DNA of 64,000 bases from Lunularia cruciata. Its lineage: Eukaryota; Streptophyta; Marchantiopsida; Lunulariales; Lunulariaceae. This document shows, piece after piece, positions 50,604 to 60,939 of this stretch. The translations under genes and the position numbers were made by a program. The stretch spans positions 30,504,001 to 30,568,000 of the forward strand of contig OX419757.1 of NCBI GenBank assembly GCA_948567375.1, written 5' to 3'. Position 1 is the stretch's first letter, and each line of letters opens with the position of its first letter. The notes under the pieces are model-generated. The model was given only the letters and a program-made list of their open reading frames with translations. It searched no databases and was not told the DNA's origin.

Positions 50604-50853
50604 GAGTTGCGCTTCTTCGTCTTCCGTCACTTCGAGTTCTTACCAAGAAATCACACCTCTAACATGCACTTGTCACTGTCAATCAACCTCTGCGGGTATG
50701 AGCCGCCAGTTTTCAAACGGCCCCTTCTTGAATTTCTTGCCCCAACAAAAGGTTGTTAGACTGTCTTTGCCTCGGGTTGAGCTCCTCCCGATCCGAAGAC
50801 AATTTACTTTGGGTTGTATGCTGATAGGGCATTTCCAAATTCTTTGCCTTACA

Positions 50854-50877
50854 ACCCAAAGTCACTTTACTTCGGGT
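50854..50877 (-). promoter_or_regulatory. U3 palindrome in the 3' LTR
   Basis: The + strand reads ACCCAAAGT, six bases, ACTTCGGGT. It equals the perfect 9-bp inverted repeat of the 5' LTR except for one G-to-A change. Confidence 0.5.
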
Positions 50878-50989
50878 TTCATCCCGATGACTCTTTTCTT
50901 TGCCTTCTTCGGCCATACAGGCGCAATCCAACTTCTCTATACACTCCTTCTCCTTTATTCTGAAAAAAACAAAAAATGTGGGCACCACA

Positions 50990-51002
50990 TACCCCCTCCC
51001 TC
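50990..51002 (-). other. Polypurine tract
   Basis: In element sense GAGGGAGGGGGTA immediately before the 3' LTR. This is the plus-strand primer site in reverse transcription of LTR elements. Confidence 0.88.
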
Positions 51003-52380
51003 AAATGTGAGCGTCCCCGTGAACATAGACCTCGGGTGTTTTAGAAACTTCCGAGTCTATGGTCCAATATCTCCGAACTCTCCACCCGTTTACTCGAGTG
51101 GCAAAAGGATTACCTTCCAAGTCTACGAGCTGCATGGATCCATTTTCGTAAAGATGAACAACTTGATAGGGACCCATCCATCTCAAATGCAACTTGCCTG
51201 GAAAAAATATTTGGCGATTGTCATATAACAAAACCAAATCCCCTTCTTGTACAGTCACTAGCTTGATTCTCTTATCGTGCTTGACTTTCCACTGTGCTTG
51301 TACTTCTTTTGTGGTTTGCATTGCATCGTCTCTTTTCTCTTCTAACCCCATTAGTTGATGAATCCGAAGATCCTGACTTTCTTCTTCCGACATTCGTTCT
51401 TCGCACAAAATTTGATATGTTGGAACTTCAAATTCAACTGGGATGCAAGCCATATGTCAAGAAGTATGGAGTTTGTTTGGTTGTAATCTTCTTTGTCGTT
51501 CGATATGCCCACAATGCGGTGGGTAATTTCGTATCCCAATCATAGGCATAATTGACAGTCACCTTATTCAAAATTTTACAAAGTAACCCATCCGCTTTTT
51601 CCGTTAAGCCATTTGCTTTTGGGTTGTAAGCAGTCGTCTTCTGATGTTTAATCTGAAAGTACTTGGTTAACGCCTCCATTACCGAGTTCAAAAGATGTGT
51701 GCCTTGGTCACTGACCAATTCCACCGGACACCCATATCGGGAGATGATGTTTCAAAAGAAAAATTCCGCCACAGTTTCTGCATCATCTCTGCGAGTTGCT
51801 TCCGCTTCAACCATCTTGGTAGCATAGTCAGTGCACACCAAAATGTTTCGCTTTCTTGTGACTCGGGTCACAGGTTGAATGGGACCCACAAAATCAATCC
51901 CCCATTCTCAAATGGGGCCAAGGGCAAAATTGGTCTCAAAGGCCATTGAGAAGTAGCCGTCGGCTTTCCCGTTCTCTGACAAGCATCATAGCTTCGGATA
52001 TGAGCATGTACATCTTTGTACATTGTAGGCCACCAATACCCTGCCAAAACAATTTTCTTTACATTATTCTTCAGAGCATAGTGTCCTCCCGATGCTTCGA
52101 AGTGTAAAGATTCAATTACTCCTCCTACTTTGTATGACTCCAAGCATCGACGAAGTACTTTGTCTTTGCCCATCTTAAATAAAATGTTGTGTTTAAGCTG
52201 GTATGGCCCCATTTTCTTGAGAAAGACTGCTCGCTGTTTCGGGTCCATACCCTTAGGACAATGGAGAGTATTCAGATAATTATATTCAGTTGCATACCTC
52301 ATACTTTGCATTACTGATAAGTGATACAACTCTTCGTCAAAGAACCAATCATCAATTTCCCACTCCTGGTCTTGAGTCTC
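51003..52380 (-). pseudogene. Family L integrase, broken
   Basis: The zinc region (52112-51965) reads HFEASGGHYALKNN then SYDACQRTG. The first Cys of the C-x2-C pair is Tyr, a probable TGT-to-TAT change. The core starts with GIDFVGPIQPVTRV (near 51900, one base out of frame). It continues in 51724-51434 with LVSDQGTHLL and NGLTEKADGL, giving the DD35E spacing between Asp and Glu. The C-terminal piece (51453-51001) has LRWMGPYQVVHLYENGSMQL, the GPY/F module, and ends just before the polypurine tract. No chromodomain is seen. Frameshifts and stops separate the pieces. Confidence 0.9.
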
Positions 52381-52860
52381 TAACCTGGACAGGTAGTCCG
52401 CATTTGAATGCAAAGCTCCCTTCCTTACTTGTACGGTATACGTGAACTCTTGTAATAATAAGATCTATCTTGCAATTCGTCTCGATAAATCTGCCTTCTT
52501 GACCAAATGTTGCAATGCGTAATGGTCAACATAGAAGACAAACTCATACCCCAACAAATAATGCCAAAATTTCTTGCAAGCATAGACCATTCCAAGTGCT
52601 TCTCTTTCAGTTGTCAAAAAGTTCTTTTCAGAAACTGAAAGTTGTCGGCTGGCATAATACACCGGGTAGTCCTTCTTCTTCTCGTCCGTCTGACTTAAGA
52701 CGACTCCAATGGCCATGGACAAAGTGTCCACATATACATGAAAAGGGACGTCCCTATTTGGGGCCCTCATGACTAGTGCTTCAACCAGTTTCTTCTTCAA
52801 CACCTGGAAAGCTTCTTCTTGATTTGCTTCCCACAGATAGTCTTCGGATTTCTTCAGAAG
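52381..52860 (-). pseudogene. Family L RNase H, broken
   Basis: Within the 53190-52465 frame: PFHVYVDTLSMAIGVVLSQ (first Asp), TEREALGMVYACKKFWHYLL (Glu) and FVFYVDHYALQHL (Asp). Then RIAR, a TAG in place of Trp (TGG to TAG) at about 52462-52464, ILLLQEFTYTVQVRKG and HSNADYLSRL (last Asp). All four acidic positions survive, so the stop is the main damage. Confidence 0.9.
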
Positions 52861-53780
52861 CTTTGTAAGTGGTGCAGCAAGCATTGCATAGTTTGACACA
52901 AAGCGTCTGTAATATCTGACATGTCCCAAGAAGGCTCTCAGCTCCTGGATGTTCTTTGGAGATTCCAAAGCTGCGATGATCTTGACCTTCTCGACATCAA
53001 CTTCAATACCTCGGCTTGACACCCGATGGCCCAGAAGAATTCCCTCCTTCATTGCGAAGAAGCATTTCTCCGGGTGTAATGACAAGCCGGCAAAATGACA
53101 CCTTTCAAATGTTTGGCAAAGGTAATCTAAATGTACATCTCTTTGCCCAAACACACAAAAGTCATCAATAAAACTTCCACAAATTTGCAAAGGAAATCTT
53201 TGAAGATTGAATTCATCATCCGCTGGAAAGTAGCGGGAGCATTACACAACCCAACGGGCATTTGATTGTAAGAAAAAGTGCCCCAATCGGTCGTGAATGT
53301 AGTTTTATCCTTGTCTTCCTCTCAAATGGATACTTGATTGTACCTTGAAAATCCATCGAGAAAACTATAACAAGGATGCTTAGCTACCTGGTCTAAAATT
53401 GTATCAGTAAAAGGCAAGGGATGATGATCTTTCCTCATAACTATGTTCAACTTTCAGAAGTCTTGGCACACTCGGATCTTCCCTGTTTTCTTCTTTGGGA
53501 CAATGACAATGGGGGAAACCCATTCATTGCTTAAGACAAGGAAGATGATTCCGGCCCCTAAGTACTTGTCGATTTCATCTTTCACCAAAAGCAAGTACTT
53601 CGGGTTCAGGCAATATTGTCGTTGCCGAACCGGAACTGCACCTTCAACCAGATCAATCCGGTGTTCTCCAAATTCTTGTGGAATACCCGGCATTTGATCA
53701 ATCGACCAGGCTAATACATCCTGGAATTCTATAAATAGGGCAGTGTATCTTGCCAACTCCTCCGAAGTAATTGTCTTCAA
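52861..53780 (-). pseudogene. Family L reverse transcriptase, broken
   Basis: The frame 53780-53454 carries the N-terminal RT part (GAVPVRQRQYCLNP, SNEWVSPIVIVPKKKTGKIR, VCQDF) and ends in TGA where CGA is expected (QDF-R-KLN). Next comes LDGFSRYNQVSI with another CGA-to-TGA type stop before EEDKDKTTFTT, then WGTFSYNQMPVGLCNAPATF. The catalytic box reads FIDDFCVFG (53170-53140), F-x-D-D rather than Y-x-D-D. GHRVSSRGIEVDVEKVKII and LRAFLGHVRYYRRFV follow. A frameshift lies just before the catalytic box. The same F-x-D-D appears in family A. Confidence 0.92.
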
Positions 53781-54880
53781 AATTTTAAAAATTTTCCTTT
53801 AGTTAAGAAAACATCTTGACAGTCATCGGGGTTGATGACTCCTTCAACGTGGCTTACTCGGCTTAACCTGAGGCGAGCTGCCATCAATCCCCCTTCCTCC
53901 AAGTCAGGTTCACCCGAGGCAAGGTCATATGGATCTTCGTCTTCAACATCCACCTTGTAGCATTCCAAGTAATTAACTTGGACTTCGTCTTTGGATTTGT
54001 CTGAGGACGAAGACAATGAGTCTTTGGATTCATCCTCCTCTTCCGACAGACTTGTTTCCCCAAGATGGTGAACCTTCGTCCAACTCATAGTCACCAGCTT
54101 CTGATCTTTGGACAAAATGTCCTTGAATCTTAACTTCTGTTGATGCCAATCCACCACAACTTGGGCATTGTACAACCAAGGTCTGCCGATCAACAGAGGG
54201 TAACCAGTTTTTGTCACTGGTTGCAACACAACGTAATTCAACTTGAAGGGCACCCCTCCAATGATCATAGTAATGTTTGACAGCATGCCCAATGGCCGTC
54301 TCCTGGTTTGGTCTGCAAATTTCAACACTCGGAGTGTTGGTTCAAACGTGTGATACCCGAGTCGATTCGCAGTATCCTCAGTCATGACATTCACACCAGA
54401 CCCAGAATCAATGGGTATCAATGTGATCATGCACCCGGCAATCTCCGCGTCTACCTTGGGAGATCCCAAATCTTCTTGTTCAATACGATAAATAGCAGGC
54501 AGGTCCTTCTTTGACATCGACCTCACCTTCTTGAGGGCCAAATTCAGCTGTCTCTTGTACAGCTTGTTATCTCCCACAATTGCTTGAATGTAACGTTGGC
54601 ATGTGTGGTGGCCAGATCTGCTACAATATCATATTGGGGAACTCCTCCCAATTTGACCGTCTTTGCTTTTAGCTTTAGGTCCAAAGTCTCTCCATGTTCC
54701 CTTTTGACTTCGTGATGCTTCAAAATGGTAATGGGCTTGCTGATGGCCTTAATCCGAGGTTCCTCGGGTTGGCCCACCTTGGCTTGGATCAGACCCTTTA
54801 CTTCGGATCGGATGTCCGCCGGAAAAATTGGAGGCTTCGTCTTCGCCTCCTCTTCCAACTCAGTTCCCGAGTCCTGAGTA
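53777..54880 (-). pseudogene. Family L aspartic protease region, broken
   Basis: The 54577-53777 frame (266 codons) has the active site LIPIDSGSGVNVMTEDTANRLG (D-S-G) at about residues 52-73 and the C-terminal LLIGRPWLYNAQVVVDWHQQ, a common plant Ty3/gypsy protease ending. It continues with an acidic linker (SLSEEEDESKDSLSSSSDK). The upstream frame 54858-54544 (LKAKTVKLGGVPQYDIVADL) is joined by a frameshift near 54560. The protease would process the Gag-Pol polyprotein. Confidence 0.9.
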
Positions 54881-56956
54881 GTGCCTCCTTTAGTTCTTTC
54901 TGCAAGGCTTTAGCTTTGGCTTTTGCAAGGATCTTTTCCTCCTTAGCAAAAAGAATTGCTTTTGGGCGTAGTCTCTTCGCCTTTCTTGAAGACGACGAGG
55001 TTGTACTCAATTCTTTCGGATCACGCTTCTTTTTGCTGGAGCGTGTTTCAACCTTCAAAATTTCAAGGTCCGGCCATTCTCCTTCTGAGGCCGGACTCCC
55101 TTCTTGAGGTCTTTCTTCCTCAAGAGTGATACAATTTACATTCGTATCCCCCTTTGGCTGAAGGGCTGCACGCTCAGCGGGGGTCTGTACATACTTAACA
55201 GGCGGCTTTGGGTTCGGTGGGTGAGGGCATTGGTTGCTCATATGCCCCAATCCCTTACAATTTCCGCAGAGGGGAATGTACCTAATTTGCCTTCTTAGCT
55301 CGGGACAGTTTGGAGACCAATGTCCCATCGAGCCACAATTATAACAGGCTCCGGGTGCAACATTCTAAGGCTGATTTTGGCTGCTCATTGGTGGTCTTCT
55401 TGGAGGAGCATTGGGGTTATACTCCCTAGGTCCAAACCTTGGACCTTGATATGATGTGCTCGCTTGAGGCTGTACTTCCTGAGTTTGGTACACCGCCTCT
55501 TCATCCTCATCTTGGTTCCATCCCGAAACCCAATCAATTTGCTGCACCATGAATGCATTACGAGTATTTCATTCTGTGTTGGCGTAGCTGGATTTGCCAC
55601 ATGCGGTGCACCACACGTTAGATCGTCCAAATGCTGGGGCCTTTCTTCGGTCCTTAGCCCCAATCATCTGGATCTTAAAATCCAAAAACTCCTTGATGAG
55701 GGCATCCAGCTTCATATCCGCCTTATGTACACTCTTGGCTGGAGGAGTCACTAGTTTCTTGCCTCCACGTCTTCTAACTCGTCTTGGCTTTGATTCTTCT
55801 TCGGATTCCAAAGAAGAGCTTGAAGACATAGAGGATTCGTCCGAAGAAGGGGAGGTGCTGCACGAAGCTCTCCTTCTGGGCTTCTTGCCTTTCTTCTCTT
55901 GATTTCTCTAGTTACCGGCAGAATGAGAGAGAGCCGCTTCATAACGAGCGACATGTTTGAGTACTTTGTCAAGGGAAGTTACATTCCTCTCCCTGGCAAA
56001 GATTTGTATCTCTGGTGAAAGGCCCCCAAGGAACCAGGTAATGGCTTGGGCATTGGAGTAACCTACCACCCCCAATTGCTTGGGAACTCAGTTTAGTAAT
56101 GCCATGACCGCTCAAAGTAGTCTCTCAACTTCTCCTTCTTACCTCGGTCCAAATCGTTGAGTGCCGCGAAGACACTCGTGTCGTAATCAACCTCCCGAAA
56201 TCATTCCAGGAAGTTGTTTCTCAAGTCTGCCCAGTCCGTTGGTACGAACCCCTTTTGGGTCACATGGGTGTACCAGCTCTGAGCTTTCTTGCGGAGCAGA
56301 CTTGGGAAAATTCTCAATTGATCCGCCGAGTCATACTCCTTGTTAGCAAAGGAGATGACTTCAAATTCTTTGATGAATTCTTCGATGAATTCATCGGGGT
56401 CTTTGTCTTGATCTGTCCCCTTGTACTTCTGATAGACGTGTCGGGTGACATGCAGCAAAGTCATTGTTCGATGCACTGGGATCAGCTGAGGTATTGTGGA
56501 ACTTGACGGAATTGAAGGATTGGCTGGAATTGACGTCATGTTGTCAGCCCAAGGATTCCAATTCATCAAATTCAAGGTAGGGTCTTCTTCGACAATTTCT
56601 GCTATGAGAGTATCGACTTCAACCCAATTGGACGATTCAGGATCAACACCTTTGATGGGTTCTTCAAAATTCCTTTGGGACAACCAAGGAACCGTTCGTA
56701 GAAGATGTTGATACTCGTCTTCAGTAAGTGTCCGTGCTGTCTTTTCTTGAACAAAGTTCTTCAAGGAAACAACTTCCTTTACAGCTCTAGGGGAAGTTGG
56801 TGTAGTAGGCCGCAATGCATATGTTTGCCCACTCGAGTCTTTCTTCTTCTTGGAAGAAGAGGGAGATGCGAAGTAGCCTTGCCAACCGCCTTCACATTTC
56901 TTGTGGTCAAGTTCTCGCAGGGCTTCTTGCACTTCGTGAAGGAGTTGAAAATCCAA
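54881..56956 (-). pseudogene. Family L gag with two zinc knuckles, broken
   Basis: The first frame 56956-56201 (251 codons) starts at MDFQLLHEVQEAL. It contains the retrotransposon gag core (PDEFIEEFIKEFEVISFANKE, DQLRIFPSLLRKKAQSWYTHV, DWADLRNNFLE) and ends in TGA. The capsid continues in shifted frames (56200-55830) and an Arg/Ser-rich stretch follows (55829-55569). Two intact CX2CX4HX4C zinc knuckles, CYNCGSMGHWSPNC and CGNCKGLGHMSNQC, lie at about 55350-55220, then a Lys-rich linker to the protease (55220-54798). Gag coats and packages the genomic RNA. At least three interruptions are visible. Confidence 0.9.
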
Positions 56957-57133
56957 TGCCTCTCGTTCAGTTTTGTCGACAGTGGATGGAACGTTCAGAC
57001 ATTCATCTTCTTCACGTTGAAGTGCTCGTCTTCAAGCTCTCTCTTTCCGTTGTTCTCTCGATGCAGACATTCATATTGTGTTGATACCCAGTTTCCAATT
57101 TGGCTTCGTATTATTCCACTTCTGAGATTTGTA
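56957..57133 (-). other. Family L leader between primer site and gag
   Basis: About 177 bp between the primer site and the gag ATG at 56956. It is short compared with the 3.8-kb LTR that precedes it on the RNA. No structure was recognised. Confidence 0.6.
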
Positions 57134-57151
57134 TCCCCGGCAGCGGCGCCA
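57134..57151 (-). other. Primer-binding site, tRNA-Asp type
   Basis: In element sense TGGCGCCGCTGCCGGGGA, seven bases after the 5' LTR end. The 3' end of plant tRNA-Asp (from memory: CCCCGGCAACGGCG plus CCA) would pair with one mismatch. This primer is known for Athila/Tat-branch elements. Confidence 0.85.
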
Positions 57152-57953
57152 AAAATCATGTGACAACCCGGCAAATATCACTTTTGCAGTAATTGGGTAA
57201 GTAAAGTTCGTTCCCGTAGAGATACGAGTCATAATTGGTCAAATACAAAGCAAAGTAACAATTTCAGTTCTTCTTGAGTTCTTCTTTAGTCTCTCAGGTA
57301 GAAACCACACCCAGAAGAGAGTAACAAGCACTGATTTGCAGTCTTGTCACAAATTTCACACTCCTTAATCACAACTCCATCAACTCTTTCCAAACAATCT
57401 TGATTGTGATGATTCAGGCTCTCCCAAAAATGGCACTTCACTGCAAAACGACTTTGCCTCAGAATTGTGTTCCACCCCTCCATTGAAGGCACAACTTCCT
57501 TGATCAAAATCGCTTCACATCAACTTGGCACTGCACTTGCAAATGCAGAATACTACCAACACTACAATTCCTCTCAAATCTGTCAAGGCATTGCTTTGAT
57601 TGTACTTCACTCAAGATCAAACACATAGAATGAAGATCAAGGCTGTGGAATCCAACATCCAACAAGCACTCTGACTTGCACTTCGAATTTCTCCACACAC
57701 TCACAAACACAATCACAAAGTTGATACTTGGAATCAAGCTCAAGCGACGAGCACTGCTTCACAGCACTTTGCTTTATCTATTCTCAAAAATTATGAGCAC
57801 TGGACAACATTTGACTGCAAATGCCACTCTTAAGTAGTGAAGCAAATCAACAGTTCTAACAACTATACCGTTCTACAACAACTGTTCTAACCTGCAGATC
57901 CAAAATGACAATGCACCTCTTCATATCTGCCTCTTCAAATCTCAAATCGGTTT

Positions 57954-60521
57954 CTACTCCAATCCGATGTCTACTTCTTCGGCTTTCAAACCCAAACCCA
58001 AAGTAATCTTACTTCCTACTACTTTTTCCTCGGGTTTTATATCTCCTACTTCTTCTACCAAATCCAGCAATTCTCTTTCCTGATCTGAAATTGCACTAGT
58101 GGGTAATCTATCTAACTCCTTATCTCCCGACCACTCTTCTCTAATGTCTCCACTGGTAACTCCAAAGACATTTGCACTCCTATGTTATCTACTTTGGGTT
58201 TTGCTCTAACATCCCTCGGAAGCTTTTCTATCTCTATTTTTACTAGGTCTAATCTAATCGAGATGTTATCTTCTACCTCTAAGATCTTTCTATCTACAAA
58301 AGTTCTCAATTTAATCAACAAGGCATTCATCTCTGTGTCTTTCACTTGTCTTTGCCTCGTCTCCTGCACCAGCAACTTCAACTCGTGCAGTCGTGCTTCT
58401 TCAATTCAAACACTAGCTTTTGTACTTAACATCGTGTTCACCCTGAGGACTATCTCCTTCAATGGCTCCAATCTTGTCTTCCTTTCTTGTTCTTGATTTG
58501 CAAGCCATTCCTCTTGGTGCATCTCCAACTCTGCCTCGAATTCGGCTTTCACTGTCTCCTTCTCCTTCTCTTTCTGCACAACCTTCTCTTCCTGATTACG
58601 AAGTAACTCTCGTAATCTCTCTTCTTTTCTTTACCGTGCAGCCAGCTCTCTTTGCCAGAGTTGCTTCTTCTACTCCATACTCTCCATCACTCTATCAAAC
58701 TCTTGATCCTTTGCTGCTACCCTCGCAATAGCATGGATAAGTTCTACTCTTGAATCAACAAACTACTGCTTCAAGATTTTGTGTTCAGCTACATGTCTCT
58801 CTCTTGCTATGTCACTCTTCCTCGCAAGATCCTCTCGATAGCTCACTTCCCTCTTTAGGTCTTCAATTACCTGACTTCTCTCTCCCCCTCACCTCGGGTT
58901 AGACTCTTCTTCAATTCCAAGTTTTCTTCTTCTAAGACTCTTCTTCAATTCTGAGTTTTCTTCTTCTAATCTTGATAGGACATGCAAAACAGTCTTCACC
59001 TCTGGACAAGTTGACTGCATCTCCTTCTTCTTGTGCTCCAACTTCATCAGCAATGGACGCACAATTTCCTACAGGTACTCCACTCCATTTCTCGCACCTA
59101 CGTCTTCCTGCAGAGAAATCTCCTTCCTTACCTCTTCTTCACCCGATACTCGCCTTCTTCTCTGGAGTCTTTGTATTGGGATGGACGCCTCGCTTCCCGA
59201 GCTTTCTTCTGCCTCTTCCTTCACTCTACTTGGCCCCACTTCACACTTTGCCTTACGTTGCGAGCGAACCCCTTGCTGCACTGCGATCTTCTTTTCCTCT
59301 GGCACCGGGACTTTCCAACAGCGAGTTTTCTTCGGCCTCCAACTTGGCTTGCACTTCTTCTTCTTCGTTGGCTGCTGGTACTGATGTCATCTCTCCTCCT
59401 TCTTCACTGTCACTGCTTGTATCTCCACTCTGCAATGTCAGCTCCGGTTCCTCCTCATGTTCCGAGTCTTCCGTCTTCAGCTTGGCCTCGCCTTCTGAGT
59501 CTTCATCTTCTGACTCAATTACCACCATACTTCGCCTCAAGTTATTTCTCAGCATCTTTTGAGGTTTCTTGCTTTCTTCGGCTTCTCCTTGCCGACTCCT
59601 CTTCTTCGTCGGGGTACTCACTACAACCTCCAAGTTCTTCCCTGTCTTCGCGTAGTAGTCGTCCATGCTTCGGATTTGGAGAATGTTCTGTTGCTCCTTG
59701 ACGTCGACCTCCTTTCGCACATCAGGATGGAAGTGCGACACCATCCGAGTCCACTCCGCCGAGTTCAGCAAATTGAGCTCGAGGTAGAAGTGTGTTGCAA
59801 ATGGCACAATGTAGTGTAGAGGCGACTTATCCCGCAAATTCCACACCATCTGCCTTGCTCTCCCATGAAAACACCTTGCCCAATTGATAGGTTCTCCTGC
59901 AAACAACTTATGGAAGAACACCGCTTGGTGTTTCATCACATAAGTCATTTTCTCCGGCTTCAAGATTGCCATGAGAGCACTCACGATCCCTCTCTTCACT
60001 GGATCCTTGTAACTCTCAACTTTGTACCCATTCTTTGTTCTTTTTGACAAGAAGGCATCTCTCACCTCCTGCGTCTCCTGAGCTATCTCTCCTTTCCCCA
60101 AGAACGTGGCTCCTTGCTCCGAGCCTGCCTCCTTCTCAAGTATGAGTCTCCAATCCGACTCTGTCCAACGAGCCGGATTTCCTCTCTTCCCTTCTTCCTT
60201 GGGTCCATCAAGACACTTACTCTCAATGATTTCTGTCATGAATCCTGGAAAACTCACATTCCAGTTCCATGCCTAAAATGTGATCCGAAGTTGGCTCAAG
60301 ACTTCAATCCGCGCTATCACATCTAATCTCCAAATTGCATGATTTCTCATTGCGAATTTGGAGTTCTTCTTCCCTCCTCCCATCTCTTCTACTTTCTCAC
60401 TTTCTCTCGATTTCACTCTTGCAACTTCTCCTTTGCGCACTAACACGAGGCCAACTCTATTTCCCTTTCCCCGATCACCTGCAAGACGACTCCTCAACGG
60501 CAAAGGAAAATTACTCGACAT
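57954..60521 (-). pseudogene. LTR-encoded ORF, broken copy in the 5' LTR
   Basis: ATG 60521 to TAG 57954-57956, 2568 nt. One frame runs from 60521 to 59253 with a single TAG after ITF at about 60271 (TTG/CTG expected). This includes a 334-codon run (60257-59253) with NPARWTESDW, NGYKVESYKD, KRGIVSALMAILKPE, PINWARCFHG and the acidic stretch. A deletion of about 8 bp near 59300 shifts the frame. 59305-59069 continues the basic linker and ends in TAG where CAG is expected. The coiled coil (58990-58112) is broken further and has a ~36-bp tandem duplication near 58935-58975. Of the three, this copy preserves the N-terminal half best. Confidence 0.85.
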
Positions 60522-60540
60522 TTCGTCGTTGCAGTTTCAA

Positions 60541-60548
60541 TTTTTATA
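60541..60548 (-). promoter_or_regulatory. TATA box of the 5' LTR
   Basis: TATAAAAA on the minus strand in the context CTCTATAAAAATTGAAAC, 27 nt before ATG 60521. This would be the main promoter for the element's genomic RNA. Confidence 0.7.
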
Positions 60549-60798
60549 GAGTTGCACTTCTTCGTCTTCTGTCACTTCAAGTTCTTACCAAGAAATCACA
60601 CCTCTAACATGCACTTGTCACTGTCAATCAACCTCTACGTGTATGAGCTGCCAGTTTTAAAACGGCCCCTTCTTGAATTTCTTGCCCCCACAAAAGGTTG
60701 TTAGACTGTCTTCACCTCGGGTTGAGCTCCTCTCGATCCGAAGACAATTTACTTCGGGTTGTATGCTGATAGGGCATTTCCGAATACTTTGCCTTATG

Positions 60799-60822
60799 AC
60801 CCGAAGTCACTTTACTTCGGGT
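60799..60822 (-). promoter_or_regulatory. Perfect 9-bp inverted repeat in U3
   Basis: ACCCGAAGT, CACTTT, ACTTCGGGT. The arms are perfect here and conserved with one change in each of the other two complete LTRs. A half-related copy (GAAGACAATTTACTTCGGGT) lies about 60 bp closer to the TATA box, near 60740. It is a candidate transcription-factor dimer site about 250 bp upstream of the TATA box. Confidence 0.55.
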
Positions 60823-60934
60823 TTCATCCCGACGACTCTTTTCTTTGCCTTCTTTGGCCATATAGGCGCAATCCGACTTCTCTATACACTCCTTCTCCTT
60901 TATTCTGAAAAAAACAAAAAATGTGGGCACCACA

Positions 60935-60939
60935 ATTGG
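60935..60939 (+). repeat. Target-site duplication ATTGG, right
   Basis: An exact copy of 47207-47211 directly after the LTR terminus. Confidence 0.95.

Larger units (their letters stand above)
47212..50989 (-). repeat. Family L 3' LTR of the full-length element
   Basis: 3778 bp, TG...CA in element sense (TGTGGTGCCCAC to GGGTTGTCACA). Same length as the solo LTR and two bases longer than the 5' LTR. It contains the palindrome at 50854-50877, a TATA box at 50596-50603 (reverse complement) and the LTR reading frame at 48004-50576. Confidence 0.96.
47212..60934 (-). mobile_element. Full-length Ty3/gypsy retrotransposon with ORF-bearing 3.78-kb LTRs (family L)
   Basis: A 13,723-bp element on the minus strand: 5' LTR 57159-60934, primer site 57134-57151, gag, protease, RT, RNase H, integrase, polypurine tract at 50990-51002 and 3' LTR 47212-50989. 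It is flanked by exact 5-bp duplications (ATTGG). The domain order and 5-bp duplication are those of Ty3/gypsy. A tRNA-Asp-type primer and GIEVD-type RT suggest the non-chromovirus Athila/Tat branch (inference). No frame lies between integrase and the polypurine tract, where Athila elements usually carry an extra gene. The extra frame is instead in the LTR. In the first ~320 bp of the LTRs I counted 22 differences by eye, 18 of them transitions, so the insertion is old. All genes are broken. Confidence 0.96.
57159..60934 (-). repeat. Family L 5' LTR of the full-length element
   Basis: 3776 bp with TG...CA ends in element sense. Estimated layout: U3 about 390 nt from the start to the TATA box at 60541-60548, then the LTR reading frame 60521-57954, then about 795 nt to the LTR end. 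By position R would begin near the ATG. Confidence 0.96.
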
